Origin: CAVONV01 sp963697355
GTDB taxonomy: Bacteria; Acidobacteriota; Vicinamibacteria; Marinacidobacterales; DATDRI01
Direction of reading: 5' to 3'
DNA length: 64,000 nt
Assembly: GCA_963697355.1 (NCBI GenBank)
Contig: CAVONV010000032.1
Coordinates: 473,672-537,671 of the forward strand
Every line of letters begins with the position of its first letter. Position 1 is the stretch's first letter. Below, in pieces: positions 46,184 through 54,875 of this stretch. The notes under the pieces are model-generated. The model saw only the letters and a program-made list of their open reading frames with translations, was not told where the DNA came from and searched no databases. Both the position numbers and the translations under genes were made by a program.

Positions 46184-46231
46184 ACGATAGCTGCCCGAAT
46201 GATATAGGATAAGCAAAGGGACAGCTATCGT
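46184..46231. promoter_or_regulatory. 10-base inverted repeat in a divergent promoter region
   Basis: ACGATAGCTG at 46184-46193 and CAGCTATCGT at 46222-46231 are perfect inverted copies with a 28-base AT-rich spacer (contains GATATAGGATAAG). The pair sits between the divergent GT2 and sulfatase-like genes and could be a two-site operator controlling both. Sequence inspection only. Confidence 0.35.
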
Positions 46232-46339
46232 GGCTTCAGCGTTCGGGTCGACAACCTTCACGGACTGTTTGCCCCCACTAAGCGCTTTCACTAGACTGTG
46301 ATAGGTCGACAAGAAGAAAAGAGACACAAGAGCACATCG

Positions 46340-47752
46340 ATGTTGAACCACGGTTCCCTGAGACGTCTTTTCCGACTCGTGTGTCTTCTCATTCCCTGCA
46401 CCACGTCGCTATCGAGCTGTGGCGGTCCAAGAGGTGCCGACACCATGATTTGGCCCGGCGCCAACGTGATTCTCATTTCGATAGACACGCTACGGGCCGA
46501 CCGTCTCGGCTGCTACGGCTACTCACGTCGAACGACTCCGCAGCTCGACGAACTGGCCAAACGTTCCTTCCTCTTCGAGCGCGCCTACGCTCATTCATCC
46601 AACACGATCGTGTCGCATGCAAGCATGCTCACTTCGCTGCATCCCGTCACCCATGGATCGCGGCCCGACTTGCCCTTGGACCTGAGCTTCACAACCGTGG
46701 CGGAGGCCTTTTGCGCCGGCGGCTATCAGACGGCCGGCTTCACGACGCATCCTCCCTGGCTAAACAGAAAGATGGGCTTTGCCCAAGGATTCGAATACTT
46801 CGTAACGAAGGACCAACCCGCAAAGGGCCTCAATCGAGACATCCTCTACTGGCTTCACTCTCGAAAACTCCAAGCGCCGGATGGCCGAGAGAACCCTTTC
46901 TTCTTATTCATTCATTATTACGACGTCCACTCGGACTGGAGGGAGTTCCCCTACGAGACGAGAACGAGATTCGACCGAATGTTTACCGGCGACTACAGGG
47001 GTGAGTTCCGCGGTTGCCGAAACGGCAAATGCGGTTCCCAGTTGCTCCTGGAGATCCACAAAGGTGCCGCTCAGCTCTCGCAAGAGGAACTAGAATGGGT
47101 AAAGGCCCTCTATGACGGTGGGATTGCCTACACCGACCACCAAATCGGCCGCCTATTGGACATCCTTCGTGATCTCGATTACTTCGACTCGAGTTGGATC
47201 GTCGTCACGGGGGATCATGGTGAGGAGTTCATGGAGCACGGAAAAGTGCTTCACACCCAACCCTATGAGGAAACCGCCCGAGTGCCTCTCATCATCAAGC
47301 CGCCCTACAGACAAACGAGTCGGTCCATTACCGATGCCATCGGCCTCGTTGACTTGATGCCTACACTTCTGGAAGGTACCGGCATCGAGCCCTCCGCCGA
47401 GGTCCAAGGTCGCTCACTGCTTCCCTTGATGATGGACGAGTCCAAACCCGAAGCCGCCGTATACTTCAACGAGCTCGGGGACCCCGGAAACGTTACGTTG
47501 CGTCACGGCAATTACACGCTCGTGACCCGAAACGAATTCACCGAGCTAGAGCTCTACGAGAACGAGCTCAATCTGGAACAGAAGAACAACGTCTCGGACC
47601 GCTACCCCGAAATATCACAGCGCTTGCGCGACATGGCAAGACGTTTTCACCAGCATCAAGTCGCGTTGAGCCGCTCTCGAGACGTCGAGCCGGTGAACCT
47701 GACCGAAGAAGAAATCGAACAACTTCGGCGTCTCGGCTACGTAGCGAAATAG
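46340..47752 (+). CDS. Sulfatase-like (alkaline phosphatase superfamily) lipoprotein
   Basis: From ATG 46340 the product has 470 residues. The lipoprotein signal ends at 'SLSSC' (C27). The superfamily core reads 'NVILISIDTLRADRLGCYGY' (metal-binding D), nucleophile loop 'SSNTIVSHASMLTSLHP' near 86-100, 'FLFIHYYDVHSDW', 'ALYDGGIAYTDHQIGRLL', 'VVTGDHGEEFMEHG' (second metal site) and 'DLMPTLLEGTGI'. The loop lacks the C/S-x-P-x-R formylglycine signature, so Ser or Thr may act directly, as in phosphotransferases. The C-terminus 'EQLRRLGYVAK' matches the copy at 36376. It probably modifies or hydrolyses surface glycan substituents. It precedes a GT2 gene by 26 bases. Confidence 0.8.
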   Translation: MLNHGSLRRLFRLVCLLIPCTTSLSSCGGPRGADTMIWPGANVILISIDTLRADRLGCYGYSRRTTPQLDELAKRSFLFERAYAHSSNTIVSHASMLTSLHPVTHGSRPDLPLDLSFTTVAEAFCAGGYQTAGFTTHPPWLNRKMGFAQGFEYFVTKDQPAKGLNRDILYWLHSRKLQAPDGRENPFFLFIHYYDVHSDWREFPYETRTRFDRMFTGDYRGEFRGCRNGKCGSQLLLEIHKGAAQLSQEELEWVKALYDGGIAYTDHQIGRLLDILRDLDYFDSSWIVVTGDHGEEFMEHGKVLHTQPYEETARVPLIIKPPYRQTSRSITDAIGLVDLMPTLLEGTGIEPSAEVQGRSLLPLMMDESKPEAAVYFNELGDPGNVTLRHGNYTLVTRNEFTELELYENELNLEQKNNVSDRYPEISQRLRDMARRFHQHQVALSRSRDVEPVNLTEEEIEQLRRLGYVAK

Positions 47753-47778
47753 ACGTCAAAGGTGCCCGAGGTCGGTAA

Positions 47779-48669
47779 ATGAAGCTCGCCGTTTTGATCC
47801 TCAACTGGAACGCTGAACTGGACACCGACCGCTGCTTACGTAGTGTTCGAACGTGGCGCTCCAGCGACGTTCTTCCCGAGCCAACGACATGGGTCGTTGA
47901 CAACAGCTCAAGAAAAGAGAGCATCGATTGGCTGCAAAGGAACCACCCTGGAACGCACTTTCTCCGCAGTCAGCTCAACCGAGGCTTTGCAGGTGGGAAC
48001 AACTTGGGGATCGAAGCCGCACTCGCATACGGGTGTGAAGCGATTCTCTTGCTGAACAACGACGCGTCGATAGATGACCGAAGTGTAGTCTCTATGCTGG
48101 GAACGTTGGCTTCCGGAAATCACATCGGCGCTGTCGGGCCGACCCTATGGCACGGCGAGCGACTTCTTTCGGCGGGCGGCAGGGATATCGCCCGATATGG
48201 CGCCACTCATCTTCGCCCCGAAACCCTACCCACTGCGGCCTGGGATGTAGACTATGTGCCGGGAACGGTGGCGCTGGTCAGTAGGGAGGTCTTCGATTCC
48301 ATCGGCACTTTCGACGAGGACTACTTTTTTGGCGGCGAGATGGCCGATTTGTGTCTTCGAGCAAGACGACAGGGATTCCGATGTGTCATCGATCCCCAAG
48401 CGCGTGCGTCCCACGATCTCGACCGATCGTCGAAGATTCGCGACACCCTGCACGTCTACTACGTTTACCGAAATCGATTTCTCTACATTCGGAAGCATCA
48501 CTCGCAGCGCAGAATTTCGCTCGCTTCAATTTGGACACTACGCTCGTTGAAATCGGTCGCGGTGGACCTCATCGGGGGCAGATATCAAAGGGCAAAGGCG
48601 GTTTGGCTGGGGCTTCGAGACGGCTTGTCAGGGCGCTTCGGAGGGCAAAATGACCGCGTTCTCAGCTGA
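47779..48669 (+). CDS. GT2 family glycosyltransferase (rhamnosyltransferase-like)
   Basis: 296 residues. GT-A features are 'KLAVLILNWNAELDTDRCLRSV', 'TWVVDNSSRKESIDWL', 'LNRGFAGGNNLGIEAALAYG', 'ILLLNNDASID' (DXD equivalent), 'YVPGTVALVSREVFDSIGTFDEDYFFGGEMADLCLRARRQGF' and 'ASHDLDRSSKIRDTLHVYYVYRNRFLYIRKH', where the last segment is the usual acceptor/membrane-facing part. In most family members the 'EDxDL' position is ED; here it is EM-AD. Nucleotide-sugar donor unknown. It is in the plus-strand pair with the sulfatase-like gene and converges on the PGT gene at 48712. Confidence 0.85.
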   Translation: MKLAVLILNWNAELDTDRCLRSVRTWRSSDVLPEPTTWVVDNSSRKESIDWLQRNHPGTHFLRSQLNRGFAGGNNLGIEAALAYGCEAILLLNNDASIDDRSVVSMLGTLASGNHIGAVGPTLWHGERLLSAGGRDIARYGATHLRPETLPTAAWDVDYVPGTVALVSREVFDSIGTFDEDYFFGGEMADLCLRARRQGFRCVIDPQARASHDLDRSSKIRDTLHVYYVYRNRFLYIRKHHSQRRISLASIWTLRSLKSVAVDLIGGRYQRAKAVWLGLRDGLSGRFGGQNDRVLS

Positions 48670-48711
48670 GTCCCTCACTTCGCTACGCTGATCCAGCGAG
48701 TTGACTGCCGC

Positions 48712-50133
48712 TCACCAAGCTCCTTTTCGAAACAAGACCGCAGGGATCGTCATCAACAATATCTTGATATCGAGCCACAACGACCAGTTATCAATATATT
48801 GGAGGTCGAGATCCACCCACTCCTTGAAGCTCAACTCACTTCGTCCGCTAACCTGCCACAAACAAGTGATTCCTGGTTTCATACTCAAGCGACGTTGTTG
48901 CCACGGCATATACCACCGAACCTCCTCCGGCAACGGAGGCCTTGGTCCCACGAGACTCATCTCGCCACGAAGCACGTTGAAGAGCTGCGGCAGTTCGTCG
49001 ATGCTGGTTCGCCGAAGGAATCTTCCCAACTTCGTCACCCTCGGATCGGACGAGATTTTGAAAATGGGACGTGCGGCTTCGTTCAAATGCTCGAGGTTCT
49101 TTCGAATCTCGTCTGCACCTTCGACCATCGAACGAAACTTGACGAATGTGAATCTCCTGCCGTTCAGACCACAGCGAGTCTGCCTGTAGAATACTTTCCC
49201 TTTCGACGTGAGCTTGATCAGAACAGAAAAGAGCAAGAAGAGAGGCAAAGTCAGAACCAGTAGAACGAGACTCAGCGATAGATCCATGACGCGCTTGATC
49301 GCCAGGAGATTTGGGCTGTTCGGGCTGGTGGTAAATGTCAGGAGTGGCACACCGTTGAAATGCGTTAGGCAGATACGAGAGCTAACGTGCGGGACAACGT
49401 CACAAGAAAGACGCACGGTGATGCCTTGTTCCTCGCAGGTGAGGAGGAGCGGTTCCAGGTCCTTCAAGCTTTTTTCCGGTAGGCCCACAAGGACTTCGTC
49501 CACCACATGCTTCGAAAGGATAGACGACGAGTCGTCGAGCGAGCCAAGAACGGGATACCCTTCGAGCTCATTCGACCGAATGGGTTTTTCCGCCAAGAAC
49601 CCAAGGACCGTGGTTCGAATCGCCGAGCGATCCGCCAGCACGGACAACAACTGCATCGCCGTCTCACCCGTGCCGACGATGACGACGATCAAGGGCTCTC
49701 GTTGAATGCGGCGGAACAAAACGGGCCATACGAGTACGCGGCTCCACAGGAGCAGTGACCCGCAAAGGAGCAAGAACAAGAATGTCAGTAGCCGGCTGAC
49801 GTCATGAAGCCGTAGCGTAAAACCCAAAGCCGATACGATGGCATATTCGAATATGACACCTTGCAAAACCCTGCCGGCAACCGAAGGCGAGTTTTCCATC
49901 GTCTTGATGGCGTCCTTCGTTTGGTAGTGCCTCAATACGGTCAAGATAAGAGGAAGGCTGATGACCGCTACAAAGTAGACCCACAGATATCGCTGCAGAG
50001 GATAGAGAGGGCCCAAGTAGTCCGAGAGAACCGAACTGCGAAGCCAGAACGAGACAAAAAAGGACAGAGTGATGACCGCCATGTCCGAAAGCACGAGCGA
50101 AATCTGGAACAACCTCAACTTTTCGCTGTGCAT
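48712..50133 (-). CDS. Polyprenyl-phosphate sugar-1-phosphate transferase (second copy)
   Basis: 473 residues with four N-terminal membrane spans, the middle soluble domain ('VVIVGTGETAMQLLSVLADR'), a fifth span ('VMDLSLSLVLLVLTLPLFLLFSVLI') and the catalytic domain 'YRQTRCGLNGRRFTFVKFRSM', 'SIDELPQL' (about 374-381, Asp-Glu pair), 'MSLVGPRPPLPEEV' and 'KPGITCLWQVSGRSELSFKEWV'. It belongs to the Wba/Exo type and loads the first sugar phosphate on undecaprenyl phosphate. It differs enough from the PGT at 18497 to suggest a second glycan. It is the last gene of the GT2-GT4-PGT minus-strand operon. Confidence 0.92.
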   Translation of the reverse strand: MHSEKLRLFQISLVLSDMAVITLSFFVSFWLRSSVLSDYLGPLYPLQRYLWVYFVAVISLPLILTVLRHYQTKDAIKTMENSPSVAGRVLQGVIFEYAIVSALGFTLRLHDVSRLLTFLFLLLCGSLLLWSRVLVWPVLFRRIQREPLIVVIVGTGETAMQLLSVLADRSAIRTTVLGFLAEKPIRSNELEGYPVLGSLDDSSSILSKHVVDEVLVGLPEKSLKDLEPLLLTCEEQGITVRLSCDVVPHVSSRICLTHFNGVPLLTFTTSPNSPNLLAIKRVMDLSLSLVLLVLTLPLFLLFSVLIKLTSKGKVFYRQTRCGLNGRRFTFVKFRSMVEGADEIRKNLEHLNEAARPIFKISSDPRVTKLGRFLRRTSIDELPQLFNVLRGEMSLVGPRPPLPEEVRWYMPWQQRRLSMKPGITCLWQVSGRSELSFKEWVDLDLQYIDNWSLWLDIKILLMTIPAVLFRKGAW

Positions 50134-50189
50134 TGGTCTTGTTACCGCCTCCGATTCGAGTCCTTGTTAACAACGGGCTCCGTGCCGCC

Positions 50190-51299
50190 TTACGCGCTAC
50201 TTTGATTTTTCCCTAGAGACTGCAATAGTGTCTCATAAGAATCGGTGACATGCTCCCAATCATAGGACGACAAGACTCTCTCCCTTGCCGTTCTAGTCAT
50301 GCTTGCCAGCCTTTCCGGTTCGTTCAAAACGAGCGCCATCTTCTTCTGCAGATCCTCCGGGCTCGCGAGTGAGTAATACAGAGCTCCTTCACCTGCGACC
50401 TCCCGATTCTCGAGAACATCACTTACGAGAATTCCGTTTCCGAGCCCCATCGCTTCCACCAGTGCCGGGTGTGTCCCCCCCACTTCGGTCGCATGAATGT
50501 AACAGTAAGCGTGGCTCATCAACTCGCGGTAACCTTGACCGAACAAGTATCCAGTGAAACGCACGCGATCATCGGCCATCTCCTTCAGTCGAGCGACGTA
50601 ATCTCGAGCGTATGGGGCATCACCTACCATCACGATTGGGAAATCCGTCGCGAGCTTTCGGAACGCTTCGAGAACGACGTGAGCATTGTTCTCAGGCTCG
50701 AAACGACTCACGTACAGGAAGTATCGCCTTTTCTCCAAGCCAAAACGTCGGAGTGCTTCTTCGGTCGGCGATTTCTCCGTCAGAGCACCGTAAGGTATGA
50801 ACTCACTGGCTCTTCGATACCGCTCCATGTAGTAGCTCTGGATGGCTCTGGCATCGCTCACCAAGGCATCCGCCACCCGACAGGCTACGCGCTCGGAGAA
50901 CTGGTAGAACCATTTTCCGAGCCGATTCCATTTCTTGCGTTTCCACTCCAAACCATCGACGTTGATCACCACCCGCGCTCCTGACAGTTTGATGATGGGA
51001 ATGAAAATACTGTTCGCGGCGTTGCAAACCAATACGGCCTCAAAGTCTTGCCGAAGCGAATGAAGGGCGGCGACGAACGTATGGGCCACGGTGTCGAGGT
51101 ACTTGTAACGCAGCGTCGGCAAAACGACGAGACGAACCCCCCGGTAGTCGACCTGGTCCCGCGAAGTGAAGTGCGATCGACAATAAACGGTGACATCGTG
51201 ACCCCGTCGCACCAAACGAGTGGACAACTCCTCGGCGAAGGTCTCGAAACCACCATAGTTGGCCGGTATGCCTCGAGTTCCCACAATGGCGAGCTTCAT
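50190..51299 (-). CDS. GT4 family glycosyltransferase with DUF1972 N-terminus
   Basis: 369 residues. The N-terminus 'LAIVGTRGIPANYGGFETF' (3-21) defines the DUF1972 branch, known for rhamnosyl or glucosyl transferases acting on the first membrane-linked sugar. The donor half has 'YFLYVSRFEPENNAHVVLEAF', 'VRFTGYLFGQGYRELMSHAYCYIHATEVGGTHPALVEAMGLGNGILVSD' with the acidic donor motif, and 'SYDWEHVTDSYETLL'. It lies next to a PGT, which fits a second-sugar role. ATGA overlap with the upstream GT2 stop indicates coupled translation; 56 bases separate it from the PGT gene. Confidence 0.88.
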   Translation of the reverse strand: MKLAIVGTRGIPANYGGFETFAEELSTRLVRRGHDVTVYCRSHFTSRDQVDYRGVRLVVLPTLRYKYLDTVAHTFVAALHSLRQDFEAVLVCNAANSIFIPIIKLSGARVVINVDGLEWKRKKWNRLGKWFYQFSERVACRVADALVSDARAIQSYYMERYRRASEFIPYGALTEKSPTEEALRRFGLEKRRYFLYVSRFEPENNAHVVLEAFRKLATDFPIVMVGDAPYARDYVARLKEMADDRVRFTGYLFGQGYRELMSHAYCYIHATEVGGTHPALVEAMGLGNGILVSDVLENREVAGEGALYYSLASPEDLQKKMALVLNEPERLASMTRTARERVLSSYDWEHVTDSYETLLQSLGKNQSSA

Positions 51300-52348
51300 T
51301 TCGCGGCTGGAACCATTTGATCTGGGTTGGCGGGGAAGCTACGTGCGACCGGCCGATAGCGAAACCACCGGAGCATCTCTCTACCGGAGGTCGTTCTCTT
51401 GGCCATGATGCGTCTCCGCTTGTTCCAGATCTGAGTCAAGTGAGTCACAACGAAACAAAGACCTTTGATGGAGCTCCACTCGCGCAGGAGGACATAACCG
51501 ATCACCTGCAAATCCCTAAAAAGCGAGGGGAGGAGCAACGTCAAGAACTCCGTCAAAGTCTGATTCTTGATTCGTAACAAGAACCGGTTCTTCACGGAGT
51601 GCATGTTGATCTCCGTTGGTAGATTCCTTCGACGCTCGGGCAGGACCCTTCGCTCATGAGTCGCCACCGCATGAGGTGTGTACAAGGACTTCCAGCCTTG
51701 GAGCTGCGCCCTCCACGCCAGGTCCGCGTCTTCTCTATAAGCAAAGAAATCTTCATCGAAGTACTCGCCGTCGAGCGAGATGTCCTCCAACATGCGGCGG
51801 GAGTAGAGCGCCGCCGCGCCACTAGGTCCGAAGACGTACTGCACACGCTCGTATTGACCTCGATCCGGCTGAGAGGACCCACGGTCCAGGTGTCGGAGAC
51901 TCGGCGTCATGTACATACCCGTCGAATCGATGAGGCGCGGGCCGTCGCTCGCGTGAGGACGCAAGAGCTTTCCGCTTACAGCTCCAACGGTGTGATCCAT
52001 CTCGATGGCCTCCACCATCTTCTCTATGAAATCCGGATTCATCACCACATCGGGGTTCAAAGCCAAGTAGTAAGCTCCTTTGCTCGACCGTATTCCCTGA
52101 TTATGGGCTCCCGCAAACCCGAGATTGGACGCGTTCTTGAAGAATTGCAGAGGTGTCGTCGATGCTCGAACCACCTCTTCGGTCCGATCAGCGGAGTCGT
52201 TATCAATGATCGCGACCTCGATCGAAGCATAGGTTTGTCGTCCTATAGAATCGAGGCACGCCTCAATAACCTGTTGGGAGTTGAACGTAACAACGACGAC
52301 ATCGACAAGAGGCCGCTCGCTCAAGTCGCCACCCTCGTTATCCGTCAT
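51296..52348 (-). CDS. GT2 family glycosyltransferase
   Basis: 350 residues: 'VDVVVVTFNSQQVIEACLDSIGRQ', 'VAIIDNDSADRTEEVV', 'NLGFAGAHNQGIRSSKGAYYLALNPDVVM' with NPD as the metal-site equivalent, 'YVFGPSGAAALYSRRMLEDI', 'EYFDEDFFAYREDADLAWRAQLQGW' and 'ATHERRVLPERR'. It resembles rhamnosyltransferases of O-antigen clusters. A C-terminal basic, partly hydrophobic part (~255-340) may bind membrane. It is first gene of the minus operon with GT4 50190 and PGT 48712. The promoter presumably lies in the 52349-52857 gap. Confidence 0.87.
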   Translation of the reverse strand: MTDNEGGDLSERPLVDVVVVTFNSQQVIEACLDSIGRQTYASIEVAIIDNDSADRTEEVVRASTTPLQFFKNASNLGFAGAHNQGIRSSKGAYYLALNPDVVMNPDFIEKMVEAIEMDHTVGAVSGKLLRPHASDGPRLIDSTGMYMTPSLRHLDRGSSQPDRGQYERVQYVFGPSGAAALYSRRMLEDISLDGEYFDEDFFAYREDADLAWRAQLQGWKSLYTPHAVATHERRVLPERRRNLPTEINMHSVKNRFLLRIKNQTLTEFLTLLLPSLFRDLQVIGYVLLREWSSIKGLCFVVTHLTQIWNKRRRIMAKRTTSGREMLRWFRYRPVARSFPANPDQMVPAAK

Positions 52349-52857
52349 GAGTCGATCGAGGCGTTTCTATATCGAAGGCTGTTCCGGCACAAAACAAGCG
52401 GTTAGTGAGAACGCTAACAAAACTCCTAAACAAACAGAAGCTGCGATGGCTGTTTCAGGCGACGTTGCTTCGTCATGTCACTGAATGCAATGATACGGGC
52501 GATCCCAAGGCTGCTTGTTCACGGAACCGACCCGCCGTCCCCTCCTGAACGCTCTGTCATGGAAGCCCCTTGAAATCAGTAGTTTATATACAATAGGCGG
52601 CTAGATGTCAACAGCACTTTGCTAAGCTCCATGGTACAAATCGTACTTGATTTCTTGTTGCTGGAATCCGGCCGGTATGAGCGCCAGCGTTCTTTGCACA
52701 ACGACGATGGCGCGGTTGGGAGGGCAAGGTGGCGCGATGCGGGCATGTGAGATAAGTTATGTCGTCGAGGTTCGCTAGTCGAAACCCGACGGGCACCGTA
52801 TACGGGTCTTTTTGCCGGCCACCCCGTTACTTGGCGTCATTGAACCGGCGTGATTCG
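52349..52857. other. Divergent intergenic region before the polymerase operon
   Basis: 509 bases between the GT2 gene (minus) and the polymerase gene (plus). An AT-rich stretch around 52570-52610 (TTGAAATCAGTAGTTTATAT onwards) is a likely promoter zone for one or both directions; the hexamer spacing is poor. The polymerase start is uncertain, so the right boundary may shift: in-frame ATGs exist at 52759, 52858, 52957 and 52996, all with weak ribosome sites. Confidence 0.4.
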
Positions 52858-54868
52858 ATGAACGAAGTTGCCAGACGTTGGCAACCCCTGTTTGGCACAT
52901 GTGCTCGAGTCATTCACGATATCAGTAGAACGGAAGGTTCATGTCCGAAACGCCAAATGGTCGACGACCTCGGGCCTTACCTGCCGACTGCTGTGATGAC
53001 TTCGGCGTCCCTGAGGCACTCCGTGTTTGAGCAGATCATCTGGCTGGTTCCGATAACCGTCGTTGCCGCCGGCCTTTGGGCCCCGCGAGCAGGTCTACTC
53101 GTACTCGTGGCGAGTCTTCCCTTTTTCGGCTCGCCTCCCGGAGGCCCCTATCTTGCTGCCCTCGACGCCGCAGCCTTGGCGGCCGTTGCTCTGGCTCTGC
53201 GCCGCGGAAAGACGACACCCTCGGACTTGGACTGGCCGGTGGCCGGCCTGGTCCTGGTGAGCGTTGCATCGCTCATTCCCATCACTTATCACCCTCCATC
53301 CTTCGCCCCATCGGTCTTGATCGGCCTAGTCAGATTTCTCCCGGACGTTCCCACATGGACGGTTCTCTACACCTGGCGGGCACTCATCAACCTTCTCATC
53401 GGTTGGGCGCTCTACTATGCGGTGCGAAGAACATTCGACCGACGCTCGATGGACACGCTGGGGATGGCCATGGGTGGAGGATTGGCCTTGGTTCTCCTGC
53501 TAGGATTAGCCGAGCATGCTGGTCTCGCTGACCTAAGCTCTTATCGTTCTCTTGGCGGACCATTCCAAGAAACCAGGCTACACTCTTTGTTTTTTCATTC
53601 GGGTTGGCTGGCTGAGTATATCGTCCTAGCGACCCCGGTTGCCGCTGTCACGCTGCTCATGGGCGGCCGGTGGAGACGCACTGGCGGGATCGTCCTGCTC
53701 ACCCTTGCCTTACTCACCTTGCCCTTCACCGAGCAACGTGGCGCTTGGTACGCCGCACTGGCTCAAATCACCGTCCTCGCCTTTGTCCTTGGGCCTCGGT
53801 TGGTGAAAGAACGGAAGGTCCTCGGCCCCATTCTGGCCATCTCGCTGGGCGTGTTTTGTATCGGTCTACTCATGGTGTCCGCAAAACCAGATGTAGCGGA
53901 TCCTCTTGTCAAACGCTTCAGCGAAGCCACTTTGGATCTCTCCGGTCGCACCAACCTGTGGCGGACTTCGGCCCAACTCTTCTCCGAGCGCCCCGCCTTG
54001 GGCTGGGGGTTGGGAGCTTTCGCGCCCGCCTATGATTCTCATCTACCCCCGAGGATCAACCGGCGCATGGCTCTATCGCGATACCGCCCACAGCTTGTAC
54101 TTCAGCTTTGGAGCGGAACGCGGCGTGATGGGCCTGGCAGCCCTTTCCCTCTTGGCTATTGCTGTATCATTCGGCCTATATCACACTTTGAAGAACACGT
54201 TGGCCCGAGACCAATACATGGCCTTGGGAGTCCTGTTGAGTGGTGTTGGATTTGCCGTCAACGGTCTCGTCCAAGACATGTTTTATCTCAAGAACATCGA
54301 ATGGTTGTCTTGGATTCTCCTCGGGATGGCATCTCTTTATTACTCGTCCTGCAAAGGCTGGACGCGTCGTGCCGCTATCGCTCTGATGTGGGCGACCTTG
54401 GCCCTCCTACCATGGAGATTGTTCGCCATAACCACCCCGCCCATGGCCGGCGACCGCAGCTTCGGTCTACACGAACGTGAAGAAAGTCCCAACGGGACCA
54501 TGCAATGGACTTACGGCCACGCCGTTCGAAGAATCCCCTGGGAGGACGAAGTTCTCATCATCCCTCTAGCCAACGGCCACCCTCGACCGCATGAGAACCC
54601 CATCAATGTGACGGTTCGAGTCGATGGTCAAGACATGCTGTTCGAGACAATCCGTGGCGGATGGGAAGAGTTGGCCATCGAGCTTGGACCTCCTCGAGGT
54701 GGTTCCCTCATACTTGAATTCGACGTCCATCCGACGTTCCGCCCCTTCAGAGAGTTCGCCAACAATCCCAAACTTCCGTCTTCAAGTGATTTTCGGTCTC
54801 TGGGGATTGCCGTGGGAGAGATGAGGTGGGAGGCACTCAACCGCCACTCGAACACCAGGGTCAACTAG
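52858..54868 (+). CDS. O-antigen polymerase/ligase-type membrane protein with C-terminal beta domain, one frameshift as read
   Basis: The first frame encodes about 10 membrane spans with Wzy/WaaL-like features: 'EQRGAWYAALAQ', 'SGRTNLWRTSAQLFSERPALGWGLGAFAPAYDSH'. It then shifts at the CCCCC run 54047-54051. Dropping one C continues with 'GSTGAWLYRDTAHSLYFSFGAERGVMGLAAL' (conserved His loop), more spans and a soluble tail of ~140 residues ('EDEVLIIPLANGHPR...INVTVRVDGQDMLFETIRGGWEELAIELGPPRGGSLILEFDV'). The tail is a beta-sandwich-like periplasmic domain, unusual for the family. It heads the plus operon to 64000. The shift could be a consensus error in the C run. Start chosen by position before the first span; uncertain. 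Confidence 0.75.
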
Positions 54869-54875
54869 ACCGGCC

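Noticed and set aside
28117..54051. Programmed ribosomal frameshifting in the shifted genes
   Set aside because: No X-XXY-YYZ slippery site with downstream structure was seen at the joins; up to four shifts in a single gene is not a known regulatory pattern.
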